This document shows, piece after piece, positions 5,761 through 6,999 of a stretch of 6,999 nt of DNA. A model generated the notes under the pieces. It had not been told where the DNA came from, searched no databases, and saw only the letters and a program-made list of their open reading frames with translations. Both the position numbers and the translations under genes were made by a program. Source of the DNA: Clostridia bacterium (GTDB lineage Bacteria; Bacillota; Clostridia; Oscillospirales; Acutalibacteraceae); the NCBI GenBank assembly GCA_017631705.1, contig JAGBSU010000161.1, positions 1 to 6,999 of the forward strand, read 5' to 3'. Each line of letters starts with the position of its first letter. Position 1 is the first letter of the stretch.

Positions 5761-6956
5761 GCGAGTTTTTCGGCAATAGCATCCAAGAATTCAAGCGAGC
5801 CGACTTTGGTTTTGTTTTCCAAGGTGGACAGCGCGTATAAGTCGCCGGTCATGACACCGCTTTCGATGGTATCGATGGTGGCTTTTTCCAATTTATCGGC
5901 AAAAGCGACTAAATCGGGTAGGTTATCGAGTTCGCCGCGTTTACGCAAAGCACCCGACCACGCAAAAATGGTAGCAACCGAGTTGGTGGAAGTGGCTTCA
6001 CCTTTTAAATGTTTGTAATAGTGACGAGTGACGGTGCCGTGGGCGGCTTCGTATTCGTATTTTCCGTCGGGTGAAACGAGTACGCTGGTCATCATCGCAA
6101 GCGAGCCGAAGGCGGTGGCGACCATGTCGCTCATGACATCGCCGTCATAGTTTTTGCAGGCCCAAATAAAACCGCCCTCCGAGCGGACAACGCGTGCCAC
6201 AGCGTCGTCAATCAGCGTGTAGAAATATTCGATACCGGCGGCTTCAAATGCCTCTTTGTATTGGGTTTCGTACAAGTCGGCAAAAATATCCTTGAAGCGA
6301 TGGTCGTAGGTTTTGGAAATGGTATCTTTGGAAGAGAACCACAAATCTTGTTTGATGGACAAGGCATATTGGAAACAGGCATGGGCAAAAGCGGTGATAG
6401 AAGCATCGGTATTGTGCATGCCCATAATCACGCCGGCACCATCAAAATTGTGGATATCTTTTTTCTCGACTTTGCCATCGGGATACGTGACGCAAAGTTC
6501 CGCTTTGGCGGCACCATTTACATACAGTTCGGAGTTCTTGTAAACGTCACCGTAGGCATGACGTGCCAAGGTGATGGGTTTCTTCCAAGTGGAAACCACC
6601 GGGCGAATACCGTTGACAACGACCGGCGCACGGAACACCGTACCGTCCAATACGGCACGGATGGTACCGTTGGGGCTTTTCCACATTTTTTTGAGTTTAT
6701 ATTCTTCCACGCGTTGAGCGTTGGGGGTGATGGTAGCACACTTGACACCGACACCGTACTTTTTAATTGCCTCGGCGGCTGCGACGGTGACAGCATCGTC
6801 GGTTTCGTTACGATAAGGTAACCCTAAATCGTAGTATTCACATTTTAAATCGACAAACGGTAACAACAACTTTTCTTTTATGGCTTGCCATAAAATGCGA
6901 GTCATTTCGTCGCCGTCCATTTCCACAAGAGGAGTAGTCATTTGAACCTTTATCAT
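5757..6956 (-). CDS. icd: NADP-dependent isocitrate dehydrogenase, eukaryote-like dimeric class
   Basis: Cytoplasmic enzyme (EC 1.1.1.42) converting isocitrate to 2-oxoglutarate, CO2 and NADPH; in an anaerobe it would mainly feed glutamate synthesis. It has 399 residues from the ATG at 6956 and matches the class of human IDH1 rather than E. coli Icd. Substrate-site motifs are WKSPNGTIR (S94, N96, R100), GTVFR (R109), ARHAYGDVY (R132, Y139) and SSKDTI (K210). Metal-binding aspartates lie in LIDDAVA (250-251) and YDGDVMSD (D273, D277). HGTVTRHY (R311, H312) keeps the residues that recognise the NADP 2'-phosphate. No key residue is missing. Start choice: the ATG at 6956 gives the family-like MIKVQMTTPLVEMDGDEM but has a weak ribosome site; the internal ATG at 6941 has AAAGG 5 bases upstream; a GTG at 6977 has none. 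No terminator is seen after the gene; the thiT promoter overlaps its stop. Confidence 0.96.
   Translation of the reverse strand: MIKVQMTTPLVEMDGDEMTRILWQAIKEKLLLPFVDLKCEYYDLGLPYRNETDDAVTVAAAEAIKKYGVGVKCATITPNAQRVEEYKLKKMWKSPNGTIRAVLDGTVFRAPVVVNGIRPVVSTWKKPITLARHAYGDVYKNSELYVNGAAKAELCVTYPDGKVEKKDIHNFDGAGVIMGMHNTDASITAFAHACFQYALSIKQDLWFSSKDTISKTYDHRFKDIFADLYETQYKEAFEAAGIEYFYTLIDDAVARVVRSEGGFIWACKNYDGDVMSDMVATAFGSLAMMTSVLVSPDGKYEYEAAHGTVTRHYYKHLKGEATSTNSVATIFAWSGALRKRGELDNLPDLVAFADKLEKATIDTIESGVMTGDLYALSTLENKTKVGSLEFLDAIAEKLA
6947..6951 (-). promoter_or_regulatory. AAAGG sequence near the icd start (start-deciding site)
   Basis: AAAGG lies 5 bases upstream of the internal ATG at 6941, and inside the coding sequence if translation starts at 6956. 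It is the best Shine-Dalgarno-like sequence near the icd start, so a product 5 residues shorter is possible. Confidence 0.35.
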
Positions 6957-6990
6957 GTTTTTAACATCTTTATTCACAGAATGGTTTTAG

Positions 6991-6996
6991 TTTATA
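6991..6996 (-). promoter_or_regulatory. Possible -10 box of icd at the window edge
   Basis: TATAAA on the minus strand lies 34 bases upstream of the ATG at 6956, a sensible distance for a promoter with a short leader. Any -35 box would be outside the window, so this is only suggestive. Confidence 0.25.
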
Positions 6997-6999
6997 CGA

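Noticed and set aside
6261..6821. Open frame of 186 codons on the plus strand opposite icd
   Set aside because: Antisense shadow of the isocitrate dehydrogenase gene, with no recognisable domain.
1..6999. CRISPR array, insertion sequence, tRNA/rRNA or defence-type gene cluster
   Set aside because: No regularly spaced repeats, transposase-like frames, cloverleaf sequences or defence-family motifs were seen on either strand.

Overview
The window looks like a chromosomal stretch from a Gram-positive anaerobe, most likely a Clostridia-class gut Firmicute. Reasons: purine-rich ribosome binding sites at most starts, SigA-type promoters, a TPP riboswitch that controls an ECF-type thiamine S component (ThiT), a short Thermus-type amylomaltase and an NADP-isocitrate dehydrogenase of the eukaryote-like dimeric class. 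The lineage is an inference from gene families; no marker gene here fixes it.

Layout. Positions 1-318 (minus) hold the start of a small two-helix membrane protein that runs off the left edge. Positions 489-1424 (minus) encode an aminoglycoside phosphotransferase/choline kinase-fold enzyme of unknown substrate. This left 1.5 kb is clearly AT-richer than the rest (hand-counted 60-base lines give about 27-35% GC, against about 47-62% further right). A short divergent spacer leads to malQ (4-alpha-glucanotransferase, plus, 1626-3107). malQ converges on pyk (pyruvate kinase, minus, 3161-4573), and one strong hairpin between them can serve both genes. pyk has its own good promoter. Upstream of it lies thiT (minus, 4710-5537), whose leader carries a complete TPP aptamer followed by an intrinsic terminator. 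The rightmost gene is icd (minus, 5757-6956), almost complete up to a possible -10 box at the window edge.

How the parts fit. Three genes are central carbon metabolism: malQ remodels maltodextrin/glycogen chains into phosphorolysable substrate, pyk makes pyruvate and ATP, and icd makes 2-oxoglutarate and NADPH for glutamate synthesis. They look like separate transcription units rather than one operon. thiT supplies thiamine, whose diphosphate is the cofactor of pyruvate-handling enzymes, and it is shut off by TPP.

Most notable points: the thiT promoter is embedded in the end of icd (the -35 hexamer contains the icd stop codon) with no icd terminator seen; ThiT has an in-frame C-terminal extension of about 90 residues with two extra predicted membrane helices; base composition breaks near position 1500-1600; and the left arm carries two poorly characterised genes. 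I see no CRISPR array, insertion sequence, tRNA, rRNA or clear novel multi-gene system.
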